A stretch of DNA of 42,265 nucleotides, from positions 1 to 42,265 of the forward strand of contig JAOASJ010000081.1 of the NCBI GenBank assembly GCA_030158725.1, in the 5' to 3' direction. The notes under the pieces are model-generated. The model was given only the letters and a program-made list of their open reading frames with translations, was not told the DNA's origin and made no database searches. Below are positions 17,661 through 25,343 of this stretch, piece after piece. Position 1 is the stretch's first letter; each line of letters starts with the position of its first letter. Source of the stretch: Bacteroidia bacterium (lineage in GTDB: Bacteria > Bacteroidota > Bacteroidia > NS11-12g > UBA955). Made by a program: the position numbers and the translations under genes.

Positions 17661-18386
17661 ATGGCTTGGTTTAAAGATTGGTTCAATACCTCATACTATC
17701 ATACGCTGTATGGTCAAAGAGACGAAAATGAGGCGAAATTATTCATCAATAATTTACTTAATTTTCTAAACCCTCACGATGGCGCTGTGTTTTTAGATTT
17801 GGCCTGTGGGAAAGGTAGACACTCTTTCGACTTATCTAGCCATGGCTATAAGGTTTGTGGTGTTGACCTAAGCACAGAAAGTATAGCTGAAGCTAAGAAA
17901 TTGGCAAATACCCATCTTGAATTTGATGTGCACGATATGCGCAAACCATACAGATTGTCTCACTTCGATTACGTCTGTAATTTGTTTACCAGCTTTGGGT
18001 ATTTCGATGAACAAAATGACAATTTATTGACATTGTCTGCGGTTTTTCAAGAGCTAAAACCCAATGGTGTTTTTGTACAAGACTTCTTTAATGCCAGCAA
18101 AGTTCAAAAGAACTTAATCCCCTATGAACTTAAAAGTATAGCTGGTATTGATTTCGAAATCACCAAAGAAATTATTGACAAACGTGTGATAAAAACCATT
18201 CGTTTTACCGATCAAAATGAAGATTTCGAATTTCAAGAAAAAGTAAGTCTATTCGATTTGGAAGATTTTAAAACCATGTACCATAAATCAGGATTAGATT
18301 TGTTACACGTGTTTGGCGACTACCAACTAAATGCTTTTGACCCTGAAAATTCTGACCGTTTAATCCTAATTGCACACAAACCATGA
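17661..18386 (+). CDS. class I SAM-dependent methyltransferase
   Basis: A 241-residue cytosolic methyltransferase with motif I 'VFLDLACGKGRHSFDL' (about 45-60), motif II acidic residue in 'VCGVDLSTESI', and the following 'HDMRKPY' region. The substrate is unknown. The start is the ATG at 17661 (MAWFKDWFNTSYYHTLYG), a conserved family N-terminus; a TTG at 17646 is rejected. Its TGA overlaps the ATG of the PAP2 gene (ATGA), so the genes are translationally coupled. Confidence 0.85.
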   Translation: MAWFKDWFNTSYYHTLYGQRDENEAKLFINNLLNFLNPHDGAVFLDLACGKGRHSFDLSSHGYKVCGVDLSTESIAEAKKLANTHLEFDVHDMRKPYRLSHFDYVCNLFTSFGYFDEQNDNLLTLSAVFQELKPNGVFVQDFFNASKVQKNLIPYELKSIAGIDFEITKEIIDKRVIKTIRFTDQNEDFEFQEKVSLFDLEDFKTMYHKSGLDLLHVFGDYQLNAFDPENSDRLILIAHKP

Positions 18387-18946
18387 GCAACGCTTTTGAT
18401 ACCTATTTCTACCAATTAATCAACCAAACACTCAGCGCTGAATGGCTTGATGTTGTAATGGTGCGTTTCTCTGATAAATTGTTTTGGACACCTTTGTATG
18501 CCTTGTGCATCTATTTTATGGTGAAAGAATTTGGCAAGAAATCAATGATGATACTTCTTTGTTTGTTTATTGCCGTGGCAGCATCTGACCGTCTCACCAG
18601 TGGATTCATGAAACCTTATTTCGGTCGCCTTAGACCTTGTCATGAACTTGCGCTTACGCCACGCATACCTGAAGGTATTTCTTGCAGCGAAACAGGAAGT
18701 ATGGCTTCTTCCCATGCGGCCAACCATTTTGCATTTGCTGTCTTTATGGTTTTGTTGTACGGTCTTAAAAAACGTTCCAATACAATCTTTTGGTTGTCAT
18801 GGGCCACAGTAATTGCCTATAGCCGTGTATACAACGGTGTTCATTATCCAACGGATGTTATAGTAGGTGCTATGGTAGGAGCCTTGTTCGGGTTTTTAAG
18901 TTTTAAATTGTACAATTGGTCTTTAATTAAACTGAAATGGAAATGA
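18383..18946 (+). CDS. PAP2-family membrane phosphatase
   Basis: A 187-residue membrane protein of the phosphatidic acid phosphatase 2 superfamily (lipid phosphatase or undecaprenyl-pyrophosphatase type). All three catalytic motifs are present: K-x6-R-P (K77...R84-P85), a variant S-S-H motif (109-111, where S-G-H is usual) and S-R-x5-H-x3-D (S147-R148...H154...D158). About five membrane helices. It is the middle gene of a methyltransferase-PAP2-ZIP operon, overlapping both neighbours. Confidence 0.9.
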   Translation: MSNAFDTYFYQLINQTLSAEWLDVVMVRFSDKLFWTPLYALCIYFMVKEFGKKSMMILLCLFIAVAASDRLTSGFMKPYFGRLRPCHELALTPRIPEGISCSETGSMASSHAANHFAFAVFMVLLYGLKKRSNTIFWLSWATVIAYSRVYNGVHYPTDVIVGAMVGALFGFLSFKLYNWSLIKLKWK

Positions 18947-19659
18947 TATTGCCGATATTAATACTCTTGTCTGGTCCCCTTTTAGGCATAGTATTGCAAA
19001 GGGTGCTAAAGGTGCATTCACATAAATTCATTTCGCACACAGTGGTTTTTAGTGGTTCTTTCTTAATGGGAATTGCCATTTTTGGACTAATGCCTGAATT
19101 GTTTGACAACATTAAAACAGCAGGACTTTGGATAGTCTTTGGATTTTTATTTCAAATATTTTTAGAACGCTTTACTGGTGGTTTGGGCCACGGTCACATC
19201 CACAGCCACGAAGTGCCTAAAAGTGAATTGGTCTTATTTACCGGACTTATGATCCACGCGCTCTTAGAAGGTTACTCCGCTGGATTAAGCAATTATTTGA
19301 ACCCAGGGGTTATTAGCGGGATGATAGGAGGGATAGCGATTCACGAAATACCTGCCGCGTTTTCTCTTTCAGTGTTAATGCATTCTAAATGGCAAAAATC
19401 AGGGCACGTATACTTGTTCCTTGTTCTTTACATATTTGCCACTCCACTGGGTTATACAGCAGGTGTTTTTGTGCACAATGCAAACATTATTTCTGAGGAC
19501 CTTTCGCAAATCATTACAGCCATTATCGCTGGTACTTTCTTACACATAAGTACCACCATTGTGTTTGAAAATTCTTTGCGAAAAAAAGAGGGCCTCAGTA
19601 AATGGGCCCTCATTATATCAGGTTTAGGAATTTCTTATTTGGCTTGCTGGCTCGGTTGA
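18937..19659 (+). CDS. ZIP family metal transporter
   Basis: A 240-residue membrane protein of the ZIP (zinc/iron permease) family, which moves Zn2+, Fe2+ or similar ions into the cytosol. Seen are a His-rich cytosolic loop 'GHGHIHSHE' (about 88-96), the helix IV motif 'MIHALLEG' and the helix V signature 'GIAIHEIPAAFSLSVLMH' (H-E-x-P-A). The start overlaps the PAP2 end by 10 bp. The 3' end overlaps the convergent BadF-type kinase by 25 bp. Confidence 0.88.
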   Translation: MEMILPILILLSGPLLGIVLQRVLKVHSHKFISHTVVFSGSFLMGIAIFGLMPELFDNIKTAGLWIVFGFLFQIFLERFTGGLGHGHIHSHEVPKSELVLFTGLMIHALLEGYSAGLSNYLNPGVISGMIGGIAIHEIPAAFSLSVLMHSKWQKSGHVYLFLVLYIFATPLGYTAGVFVHNANIISEDLSQIITAIIAGTFLHISTTIVFENSLRKKEGLSKWALIISGLGISYLACWLG

Positions 19660-20501
19660 TCCGGATGCGCTAAGTGGTAATCAAACAGCGACTGTATCGG
19701 TTGCTTGATAATGGTTCCAATATTTACTTTAAACTCTTTGGCAACCATACGCAATTGTTTTTCGTAGATAAACGCTATCGATCCAACAAAATTAACTGGA
19801 ACCGATTTGTGTTTGCCATACTTCACAATATGGGTGCTGAAAAACTCTCTGAATGATGCCAATACAATTGACTCAATGTATTTGAAGTTGATATTGTCTC
19901 CAATGAATTTAGCATAAGAGGCCATATAGGTATTGCCGTTTTTGCCATATACATTTTCTACAATTTGATCTTTACTCTCGTGACAAGATTCAAAGAACAA
20001 GCGAATATTGATTGGCATATCGTTGTAGAAATAGGCTTTCAAAAGCAGTTTTCCCATATGCATGCCACTTCCTTCGTCGCCCAAAATGAATCCCAGTCCG
20101 AAGCTTGGAATTTGAGGTAAAATGGATTTGCCTCCCCAATAACAAGCATTACTGCCTGTTCCAAGTATGCAAGCTATACCTTCTTTGTTTCCGCAGGTAG
20201 CAATTGCAGCGCCATCTAAATCGTGGGTTACATGAATTACAGCATCTGTAAATACTTCACTTAATGCCTGTCTTACGGTGTCTTTATGTGCTTCACTTGC
20301 ACAACCAGCACCGTAATAATATACATGAGTGAATTTGCTAAGCGTGTGGTCTTTAAAGGTTTTCTTTATCTCTTTAGCAATAAATTCTTTTTTGTGAAAA
20401 AAGGGGTTGAAACCCATGCTCTCAATGATTCTAGGCGTTTTGGTAATGCCCATATACATCCAGTCGCATTTGGTACTGCCGCTATCTGCTACAAGTATCA
20501 T
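19635..20501 (-). CDS. BadF/BadG-type sugar kinase (N-acetylglucosamine kinase-like)
   Basis: A 288-residue ASKHA-fold protein of the BadF/BadG/BcrA/BcrD ATPase group. In Bacteroidota these stand-alone members are most like N-acetylglucosamine kinase. Phosphate-binding motifs are 'VADSGSTKCDW' (about 4-14), 'ILGTGSNACYW' (112-122) and 'GDEGSG' (141-146); the catalytic Asp is probably in 'THDLDGAAI' (92-100). The sugar specificity is inferred. It follows the universal stress protein gene by 15 bp, so it is likely cotranscribed. Confidence 0.8.
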   Translation of the reverse strand: MILVADSGSTKCDWMYMGITKTPRIIESMGFNPFFHKKEFIAKEIKKTFKDHTLSKFTHVYYYGAGCASEAHKDTVRQALSEVFTDAVIHVTHDLDGAAIATCGNKEGIACILGTGSNACYWGGKSILPQIPSFGLGFILGDEGSGMHMGKLLLKAYFYNDMPINIRLFFESCHESKDQIVENVYGKNGNTYMASYAKFIGDNINFKYIESIVLASFREFFSTHIVKYGKHKSVPVNFVGSIAFIYEKQLRMVAKEFKVNIGTIIKQPIQSLFDYHLAHPDQPSQQAK

Positions 20502-20516
20502 AGTCTAAGATTGGGA

Positions 20517-21404
20517 TTAATTAAACACACCGTCCATGATAACACCAGTGTCATGGCTGTTAATGCACATTACTGGAACTTTACCACTGTGGTTAACAAT
20601 TTGTTGTGCATAGCTGCCCAATAAGAATTCACTGAATCCTTTTTCTTGTTGGGTCATAATCATAATCAAATCGGCATTAATTTCTGATGCATAAGCCAAA
20701 GTATCTTCAGCAAAGCTGTCTGGGTATTTTTCTTCATCCAAACCACGCACAATATAATTGGCGTTGTTCTCAGACAATAAATCTTGTGTTTGATTTACTG
20801 CAGCGAAAATTCTGCCTTTTACTTCATTGTTACTTGAGTTTTCATATATCACATGGATTACGCTGTTGAAACGTTTTGCTAAATGAATAGCCCAAGTTAC
20901 TTTTTGTCTGCTTTCTCTTGATAAGTCAATTGGCAATACAATTTTCTCATATCCGTTTTTGCTGATAGATTGGTCTTTTACCACAACAACTGGAACTTTA
21001 GCGTAGTTGATAACACGGCTAGCGTTGCTACCAGTGATTTGTTGCAATCCACTAGCACCATTGGTTCCCATTACTATGCTGTCAAAATTTTCTTTTTCAG
21101 CGATTTCAGTAATTACTTTGTAAATTTTTCCAGTTTCAAAACGTTTGTTGATTTTTACATTTGGAAATGATTTTGCAGATTCTGCAATCAATTTATCCAT
21201 TTTCATTTCAACCGCTTCTTTGATTAAACCCATTTTTTCATCTGAGCCAAATAATCCAAAAAGACCACCTTCGTCTTGTATATTTAATAGTGTAATTTCA
21301 TTTTTGTAAACATCTGCAATTTTCAAGGCATGGCCTAATGCATTCTGTGCAATTTCTGAAAAATCTGTAGGAACTAAAATGTTGTTGTTGTTATTTCTAT
21401 TCAT
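20517..21404 (-). CDS. universal stress protein, two tandem UspA domains
   Basis: A 295-residue cytosolic protein with two Usp domains (about 1-145 and 150-285). Domain 1 has the ATP-binding loop G-x2-G-x9-10-G-S ('GTNGASGLQQITGSNAS'), so it is probably an ATP-binding type; domain 2 has 'LLGSYAQQIVNHSGKVPVMCI' with a weaker loop. Usp proteins help cells survive starvation, redox and other stress, with no single defined reaction. It lies between yebC (30 bp upstream) and the BadF-type kinase. Confidence 0.87.
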   Translation of the reverse strand: MNRNNNNNILVPTDFSEIAQNALGHALKIADVYKNEITLLNIQDEGGLFGLFGSDEKMGLIKEAVEMKMDKLIAESAKSFPNVKINKRFETGKIYKVITEIAEKENFDSIVMGTNGASGLQQITGSNASRVINYAKVPVVVVKDQSISKNGYEKIVLPIDLSRESRQKVTWAIHLAKRFNSVIHVIYENSSNNEVKGRIFAAVNQTQDLLSENNANYIVRGLDEEKYPDSFAEDTLAYASEINADLIMIMTQQEKGFSEFLLGSYAQQIVNHSGKVPVMCINSHDTGVIMDGVFN

Positions 21405-21434
21405 AATGAGGGAATATGTTTGTTTTAAATTTTA

Positions 21435-22142
21435 TTAAGCAATGTTCGAATACACGTTTTGTACGTCTTCGTCGTCTTCTAATTTATCGATTAAGTTTTC
21501 TACTTGCTCTTTCTCTTCGTCTGTTAAGTTGATTAAGCTGGTAGGCATTCTTTGTAATTCCGCACTTACCAAAACCAAACCTCTGCTTTCAAGTGCTTTT
21601 TGCATTGAGCCAAAGTTTTCAAATGATGTGGTAATTACCATTTCACCATCTTCTACTTCAATTTCTTCCAAACCAGCATCGATTAATTCAAATTCTAATT
21701 CTTCTGGATTAATGCCTTCTGTTTTGATAACAAAAACACTTTTGCGTTCAAAAGCAAAATCTAAACTACCTGATTTGCCTAATTCTCCACCACCTCTGTT
21801 AAGGTGCATTCTGATATTGGCTACGGTACGTGTAGGATTGTCTGTGGCTGTTTCAATAATTAAACCAACACCTTTCATGCACATTGCTTCGTAAGCAATC
21901 TCTTCATAGTTGCTGGTATCTTTGCCTGCTGATCTTTTAATCGCCGCATCAATACGGTCTTTAGGCATGTTTTGACTTTTTGCATTGGCAATAACAACCC
22001 TTAACTTGGCATTTGATTCTGGATCTGGTCCACCGGCTTTAATGGCAATGGCTATTTCCTTGCCATACTTAGTGAATGTTTTCGACATCTTGTCGAAACG
22101 CGCGAACATTTTATGTTTTCTTTTTTCGAATACTCTTCCCAT
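21435..22142 (-). CDS. yebC: YebC/PmpR family DNA-binding or translation-related regulator
   Basis: A 235-residue member of the widely conserved YebC family, described as transcriptional regulators and, for some members, as factors easing translation of difficult peptide stretches. The N-terminus 'GRVFEKRKHKMFARFDKMSKTFTKYGKEIAIAIKAGG' replaces the common 'MAGHSKWANIKHRK' form but keeps the layout; 'NPTRTVANIRMHLNRGGGELGKSGSLDFAFERK' is diagnostic. A good promoter candidate lies upstream: TTTG - 17 bp - TAACTTTG on the minus strand. Confidence 0.92.
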   Translation of the reverse strand: MGRVFEKRKHKMFARFDKMSKTFTKYGKEIAIAIKAGGPDPESNAKLRVVIANAKSQNMPKDRIDAAIKRSAGKDTSNYEEIAYEAMCMKGVGLIIETATDNPTRTVANIRMHLNRGGGELGKSGSLDFAFERKSVFVIKTEGINPEELEFELIDAGLEEIEVEDGEMVITTSFENFGSMQKALESRGLVLVSAELQRMPTSLINLTDEEKEQVENLIDKLEDDEDVQNVYSNIA

Positions 22143-22165
22143 ATAGAGGTAAATAAATAGCTCCG

Positions 22166-22194
22166 CAAAGTTAAATATTTATATCAAAATCAAA
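22166..22194 (-). promoter_or_regulatory. Bacteroidota-type promoter of yebC
   Basis: On the minus strand, TTTG (22194-22191, -33 element) is followed after 17 bp by TAACTTTG (22173-22166, -7 element). The predicted transcript start is near 22161, leaving a leader of about 19 nt. Confidence 0.55.
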
Positions 22195-22220
22195 ACAATT
22201 AAAATAGGATTATTATCAGT

Positions 22221-22255
22221 TTCTTAAATACCTGAAAACTTTAAGTATTTGAGAA
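22221..22255. repeat. 11-bp inverted repeat downstream of paaC
   Basis: TTCTTAAATAC (22221-22231) pairs with GTATTTGAGAA (22245-22255), one G-T pair, 13-nt loop. No T-run follows on the minus strand, so it could be a processing or stability hairpin for the paaABC mRNA rather than an intrinsic terminator. Confidence 0.35.
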
Positions 22256-22264
22256 TTAGAATTT

Positions 22265-22283
22265 GACCAATTGGTCTAGACCA
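22265..22283. repeat. two overlapping perfect palindromes after paaC
   Basis: GACCAATTGGTC (22265-22276) and TGGTCTAGACCA (22272-22283) share five bases. They lie 13 bp past the paaC stop. They could be a dimeric operator or an mRNA hairpin; I see no further support. Confidence 0.35.
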
Positions 22284-22295
22284 GCCTTGCTTGAA

Positions 22296-23057
22296 TTACC
22301 ATTCAGCCCCAGGATAAGCACGCTGCAGATACTGCATTTCAGCTAATATATAGCCCATGTGCTCACTGTGTAAGCCTGTTTTTCCACCTTTTTGTTGAAA
22401 GCTAGATTCAGGGATGTTTAAAGTTGCTTCATTTAAAATCTCTTCAACTTTAGATTTCCATTTTACTGAAAGTGCATTTAAATCAGCACCAATACCTTGG
22501 CTCTGCATTTCAATTTCAGTTGCTGATGGAATGAAAAATTCACCAGAATATTCCCAAAGGTCATTCAATGCATTTTGCATTTTTAAATGGCTGATTTCAG
22601 TTCCGTCACCCAAACGAATCATCCACTCACTGCTCCATTTTAAATGGTAAGTAGATTCTTTGATGGTTTTTTTAGCAATCTCTTTTAAACGTTCATCGCT
22701 ACTGTTTACAAGCGCTTCTTGTAAATAATAATGGAACACATCATAAAAGAATTGTCTTGTTATGGTATAAGCCCAATCGGTGTTTTTTTGCTCCAACAAC
22801 AATGTGTTGCGGTATTGCATAACATCACGAAGAAATGCCATGCTGTCTTCTGTGCTGTCGCCACCTTTTAGTTCAGCCGCATATTGGTATAAACTTCTGG
22901 CTTCTCCGATTAAATCTAAGGTAATATTGGTTAATGCAATGTCTTGCTCTAGCACTGGACCATGTCCACACCATTCGGCATTGCGCTGTCCCAATATCAT
23001 GCTGTTGTCTGCCAAATGCAGAACATAGTCAATTAGTATGTCTTTTGATTCAGCCAT
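22296..23057 (-). CDS. paaC: 1,2-phenylacetyl-CoA epoxidase subunit PaaC
   Basis: PaaC is the structural ferritin-like partner of PaaA in the oxygenase that epoxidises the ring of phenylacetyl-CoA. The 253-residue length and the blocks 'LADNSMILGQRNAEWCGHGPVLEQDIALTNITLDLIGEARSLYQYAA', 'FLRDVMQYRN' and 'TYHLKWSSEWMIRLGDGTEIS' are typical. Its ATG overlaps the paaB stop codon (TAATG), indicating coupled translation. The usual next genes, paaD and paaE, are not here: yebC follows. Confidence 0.93.
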   Translation of the reverse strand: MAESKDILIDYVLHLADNSMILGQRNAEWCGHGPVLEQDIALTNITLDLIGEARSLYQYAAELKGGDSTEDSMAFLRDVMQYRNTLLLEQKNTDWAYTITRQFFYDVFHYYLQEALVNSSDERLKEIAKKTIKESTYHLKWSSEWMIRLGDGTEISHLKMQNALNDLWEYSGEFFIPSATEIEMQSQGIGADLNALSVKWKSKVEEILNEATLNIPESSFQQKGGKTGLHSEHMGYILAEMQYLQRAYPGAEW

Positions 23058-23344
23058 TACATGTGGTTCAATTCTTCCGGCAAATTGTAAAAAGTCGGAT
23101 GTCTGTAAATTTTATCATTCGCTGGTTCAAACAAAGCTTCTTGTTCAGATGGCTCACTTGCATGAACATATTTGCTCTCAACCACCCAAATGCTCACACC
23201 TTCCATTCTTCGGGTGTAAACATCGCGCGCATTTTCTATAGCCATTTGTAAGTCTGCTGCATGCAAACTGCCAACATGCTTATGGTTTAATCCTTGTTTT
23301 GCGCGTATAAAAACCTCCCAAAGAGGCCATTCTTTTGTACTCAT
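23057..23344 (-). CDS. paaB: 1,2-phenylacetyl-CoA epoxidase subunit PaaB
   Basis: A 95-residue small subunit of the phenylacetyl-CoA epoxidase. The N-terminal 'WPLWEVFIRAKQGLNHKHVGSLHAADLQMAIENARDVYTRRMEGVSIWVVES' is diagnostic. It lies directly behind paaA with no gap and overlaps paaC by one base. Confidence 0.93.
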   Translation of the reverse strand: MSTKEWPLWEVFIRAKQGLNHKHVGSLHAADLQMAIENARDVYTRRMEGVSIWVVESKYVHASEPSEQEALFEPANDKIYRHPTFYNLPEELNHM

Positions 23345-24295
23345 TTATGCTGCTTCTATTTGATTCTTTACTTTTGCTTCTCTCTTTTCTGCGTATGCAC
23401 TTGCTGCTTCTCTAACCCAAGCTCCATTTTCCCAAGCATCTACTCTGGCTTTTAGTCTTTGTTTGTTGCAAGGTCCATTTCCAGCAACTACTTGGAAAAA
23501 TTCATCCCAATTAATTGTGCCGAAATCATAATGTCCTCTTTCTGCATTCCATTTTAAATCTTTATCTGGAATAGTCAAGCCAAGTATTTCAGTTTGTGCC
23601 ACGGTTACGTCAACAAATTTTTGTCTTAACTCATCGTTGCTGAAACGCTTGATTTTCCATTTCATGCTTTGTGCACTGTTTGGAGAATTGTCGTCATTCG
23701 GACCGAACATCATGATGCTTGGCCACCACCATCTATTTAAAGCATCCTGAGCCATAGCCTTTTGAGCTTCTGTTCCTTTGCTTAAAGTTAACATGATTTC
23801 ATAACCTTGTCTTTGGTGAAAAGATTCTTCTTTACAAACCCTTACCATTGCTCTTGCATAAGGACCATAACTGGTTCTGCACAATGGCACTTGATTCATT
23901 ATCGCAGCGCCATCTACCAACCAACCAATAGCACCCATATCAGCCCAAGTTAATGTTGGGTAATTGAAAATACTGCTGTATTTCGCCTTGCCACTGTGAA
24001 GTTCTTCCAACATTTCATCGCGGCTCATGCCCAAAGTTTCAGCGGCTGAATACAGGTATAAACCATGGCCAGCTTCGTCCTGAACCTTAGCCAATAAAGC
24101 AACTTTACGGCGTAAATTTGGAGCGCGGGTAATCCAATTTCCTTCAGGTAACATTCCAACAATCTCACTGTGAGCGTGTTGGGAAATCTGGCGCAATAAG
24201 GTCTTGCGGTATTTTTCCGGCATCCAATCTCTTGGTTCAATTTTAATCTCTTGATCGATTTTTTCTTGGAATATTTCTTCTAATTTGATTTCCAT
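23345..24295 (-). CDS. paaA: 1,2-phenylacetyl-CoA epoxidase catalytic subunit PaaA
   Basis: The diiron catalytic subunit that epoxidises phenylacetyl-CoA with O2, the committed step of the aerobic phenylacetate pathway. Ferritin-like iron ligand regions are visible in '[18 protein letters not shown]', '[20 protein letters not shown]' (E-x2-H) and '[17 protein letters not shown]' (E-x2-H). Length 316 is normal. Upstream, TAAATTTG on the minus strand gives a candidate promoter and an inverted repeat lies between it and the ATG. The operon is O2-dependent and is divergent from the cbb3 oxidase usp-ccoI operon. Confidence 0.95.
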   Translation of the reverse strand: MEIKLEEIFQEKIDQEIKIEPRDWMPEKYRKTLLRQISQHAHSEIVGMLPEGNWITRAPNLRRKVALLAKVQDEAGHGLYLYSAAETLGMSRDEMLEELHSGKAKYSSIFNYPTLTWADMGAIGWLVDGAAIMNQVPLCRTSYGPYARAMVRVCKEESFHQRQGYEIMLTLSKGTEAQKAMAQDALNRWWWPSIMMFGPNDDNSPNSAQSMKWKIKRFSNDELRQKFVDVTVAQTEILGLTIPDKDLKWNAERGHYDFGTINWDEFFQVVAGNGPCNKQRLKARVDAWENGAWVREAASAYAEKREAKVKNQIEAA

Positions 24296-24301
24296 AAGTG
24301 T

Positions 24302-24320
24302 TTATTTTAAAGTAAAATAA
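24302..24320. promoter_or_regulatory. inverted repeat, possible paaABC repressor operator
   Basis: TTATTTTA-aag-TAAAATAA, a perfect 8+8 inverted repeat with a 3-bp spacer, starts 7 bp upstream of the paaA ATG. Relative to the candidate -7 element it would cover about +1 to +20, a classic repressor position. It is AT-rich, so chance is a real alternative. Confidence 0.45.
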
Positions 24321-24325
24321 GATGA

Positions 24326-24360
24326 CAAATTTATAAATAAACAATCCACTTTACAAGTGG
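24326..24360 (-). promoter_or_regulatory. candidate paaA promoter with upstream inverted repeat
   Basis: TAAATTTG on the minus strand (24333-24326) matches the -7 consensus; a TTG (24356-24354) lies 20 bp upstream of it. A second inverted repeat, CCACTT-tac-AAGTGG (24346-24360), overlaps that -33 position and could be a regulator site. Confidence 0.45.
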
Positions 24361-24407
24361 TTTTCGTTTTTTGCGATTTTTTTCTCAATCTAAGTCTTAA
24401 ATAAAAA

Positions 24408-24444
24408 ATGACTTAGATCAGTTATTTTAACTGCTCTAAGTCAT
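24408..24444. promoter_or_regulatory. paired Crp/Fnr-like boxes upstream of usp-ccoI
   Basis: A 16-bp inverted repeat with one mismatch and a 5-nt centre. Each arm holds a TGA-N6-TCA-type box: TGACTTAGATCA (24409-24420) and TGCTCTAAGTCA (24432-24443; reverse complement TGACTTAGAGCA). Box centres are 24414.5 and 24437.5. The downstream box is 29.5 bp upstream of the TA of the -7 element, which puts it near -41.5, the class II activator position of Crp/Fnr proteins. Both flanking genes begin here, so a terminator role is excluded. Confidence 0.65.
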
Positions 24445-24466
24445 AAATGTCTTTTTCAATTAGCTA

Positions 24467-24474
24467 TAGTTTTG
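24467..24474 (+). promoter_or_regulatory. -7 element of the usp-ccoI operon
   Basis: TAGTTTTG matches TAnnTTTG, 28 bp before the ATG at 24503. There is no TTTG at the -33 position, as expected for an activator-dependent promoter. Confidence 0.6.
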
Positions 24475-24502
24475 TGCATTAGTATATTTAATCAACAGAA
24501 AT

Positions 24503-25327
24503 ATGAAACCCAATAAAATAGTCTTTGCTGCTCACGATTTTAGCTTGGCGTCTAAAAATGCCATTGAATTAGCTGCCGATTTAGCTTTTAAAACGGGATC
24601 TCGCTTGTTTATTTACCATGTCGTTTCAACTTCTGTACTGGCAGATAGCGAGAATTTATATACCTACAACCCGGAAACTGACATCAAAAAAGCTTCTGCT
24701 CTGATGCGCCGTGGAATTACCTACTTGAAAAAATCAAGACCTGGTATGCAAATCGCTTTTGAAGTCGATTATGGTTTCTTGATTCCAACCATTGCCGATA
24801 AAATTGAGCAATTGGCTCCATGGATTTCTGTTGTAGGGGTTAAAAAAAGAACTGGACTTGACAAAGTTATTTTTGGAGATGTTTGCACCACTTTGATTGG
24901 CAAAATTAAAAGTCCTTTGTTCGTGGTGCCCTTCAATACCAAGTCGCTTAAACTTGACCATATTGCTTATGCATGGGACGGAAAATCAGCTGAAGTACAT
25001 CAATTAATTGCCTTGAAAGAAATGTTGAACAGCAACAATGCAACGATTACTGCCATCAACGTTTCCCACTACGATGAAGCAGTAGAGCGCAATGCAGGTA
25101 ACTTTAAACAAGGACTTAAGAAAATGTTCTCTGCACAAACCACCGATTTAAAACAAATTCAAGGTCTCGACAAAGAGGTTGAGTTTGAAAAGGCCATCAA
25201 AAATATGAAACCTGATTTGTTGGTTGTGTACGCCCACCATTACAATGTTTGGCAAAATTTATTTCATAAACGTTTCTCTAGATACGCACTTAAATTTACC
25301 CAATCTCCAGTCCTTATCGTTTGTTAA
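24503..25327 (+). CDS. universal stress protein in cbb3 operon, two UspA-like halves
   Basis: A 274-residue protein with an N-terminal Usp domain ('KIVFAAHDFSLASKNAIELAADLAFKTGSRLFIYHVV', 'KIKSPLFVVPF' closing it near residue 150) and a second, more diverged half ending 'FTQSPVLIVC'. The ATP-loop G-x2-G-x9-G-S/T is degenerate ('GVKKRTGLDKVIFGDVCTT'), so ATP binding is doubtful. It lies 16 bp ahead of ccoI and under a promoter shared in design with the cbb3 structural operon, so it is probably induced at low oxygen. Its exact role is not known. Confidence 0.83.
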   Translation: MKPNKIVFAAHDFSLASKNAIELAADLAFKTGSRLFIYHVVSTSVLADSENLYTYNPETDIKKASALMRRGITYLKKSRPGMQIAFEVDYGFLIPTIADKIEQLAPWISVVGVKKRTGLDKVIFGDVCTTLIGKIKSPLFVVPFNTKSLKLDHIAYAWDGKSAEVHQLIALKEMLNSNNATITAINVSHYDEAVERNAGNFKQGLKKMFSAQTTDLKQIQGLDKEVEFEKAIKNMKPDLLVVYAHHYNVWQNLFHKRFSRYALKFTQSPVLIVC

Positions 25328-25343
25328 TTTAATTTTTTAAATT

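Noticed and set aside
21442-21894. 150-residue plus-strand reading frame opposite yebC
   Set aside because: Antisense to a full-length conserved gene; Ser-rich shadow with no family similarity.
22221-22255. Hairpin as the paaABC terminator
   Set aside because: No T-run follows on the minus strand, so I list it only as an inverted repeat.
24408-24444. Large hairpin as an intrinsic terminator
   Set aside because: Both neighbouring genes start here rather than end, and no T-run follows directly. Paired regulator boxes explain it better.
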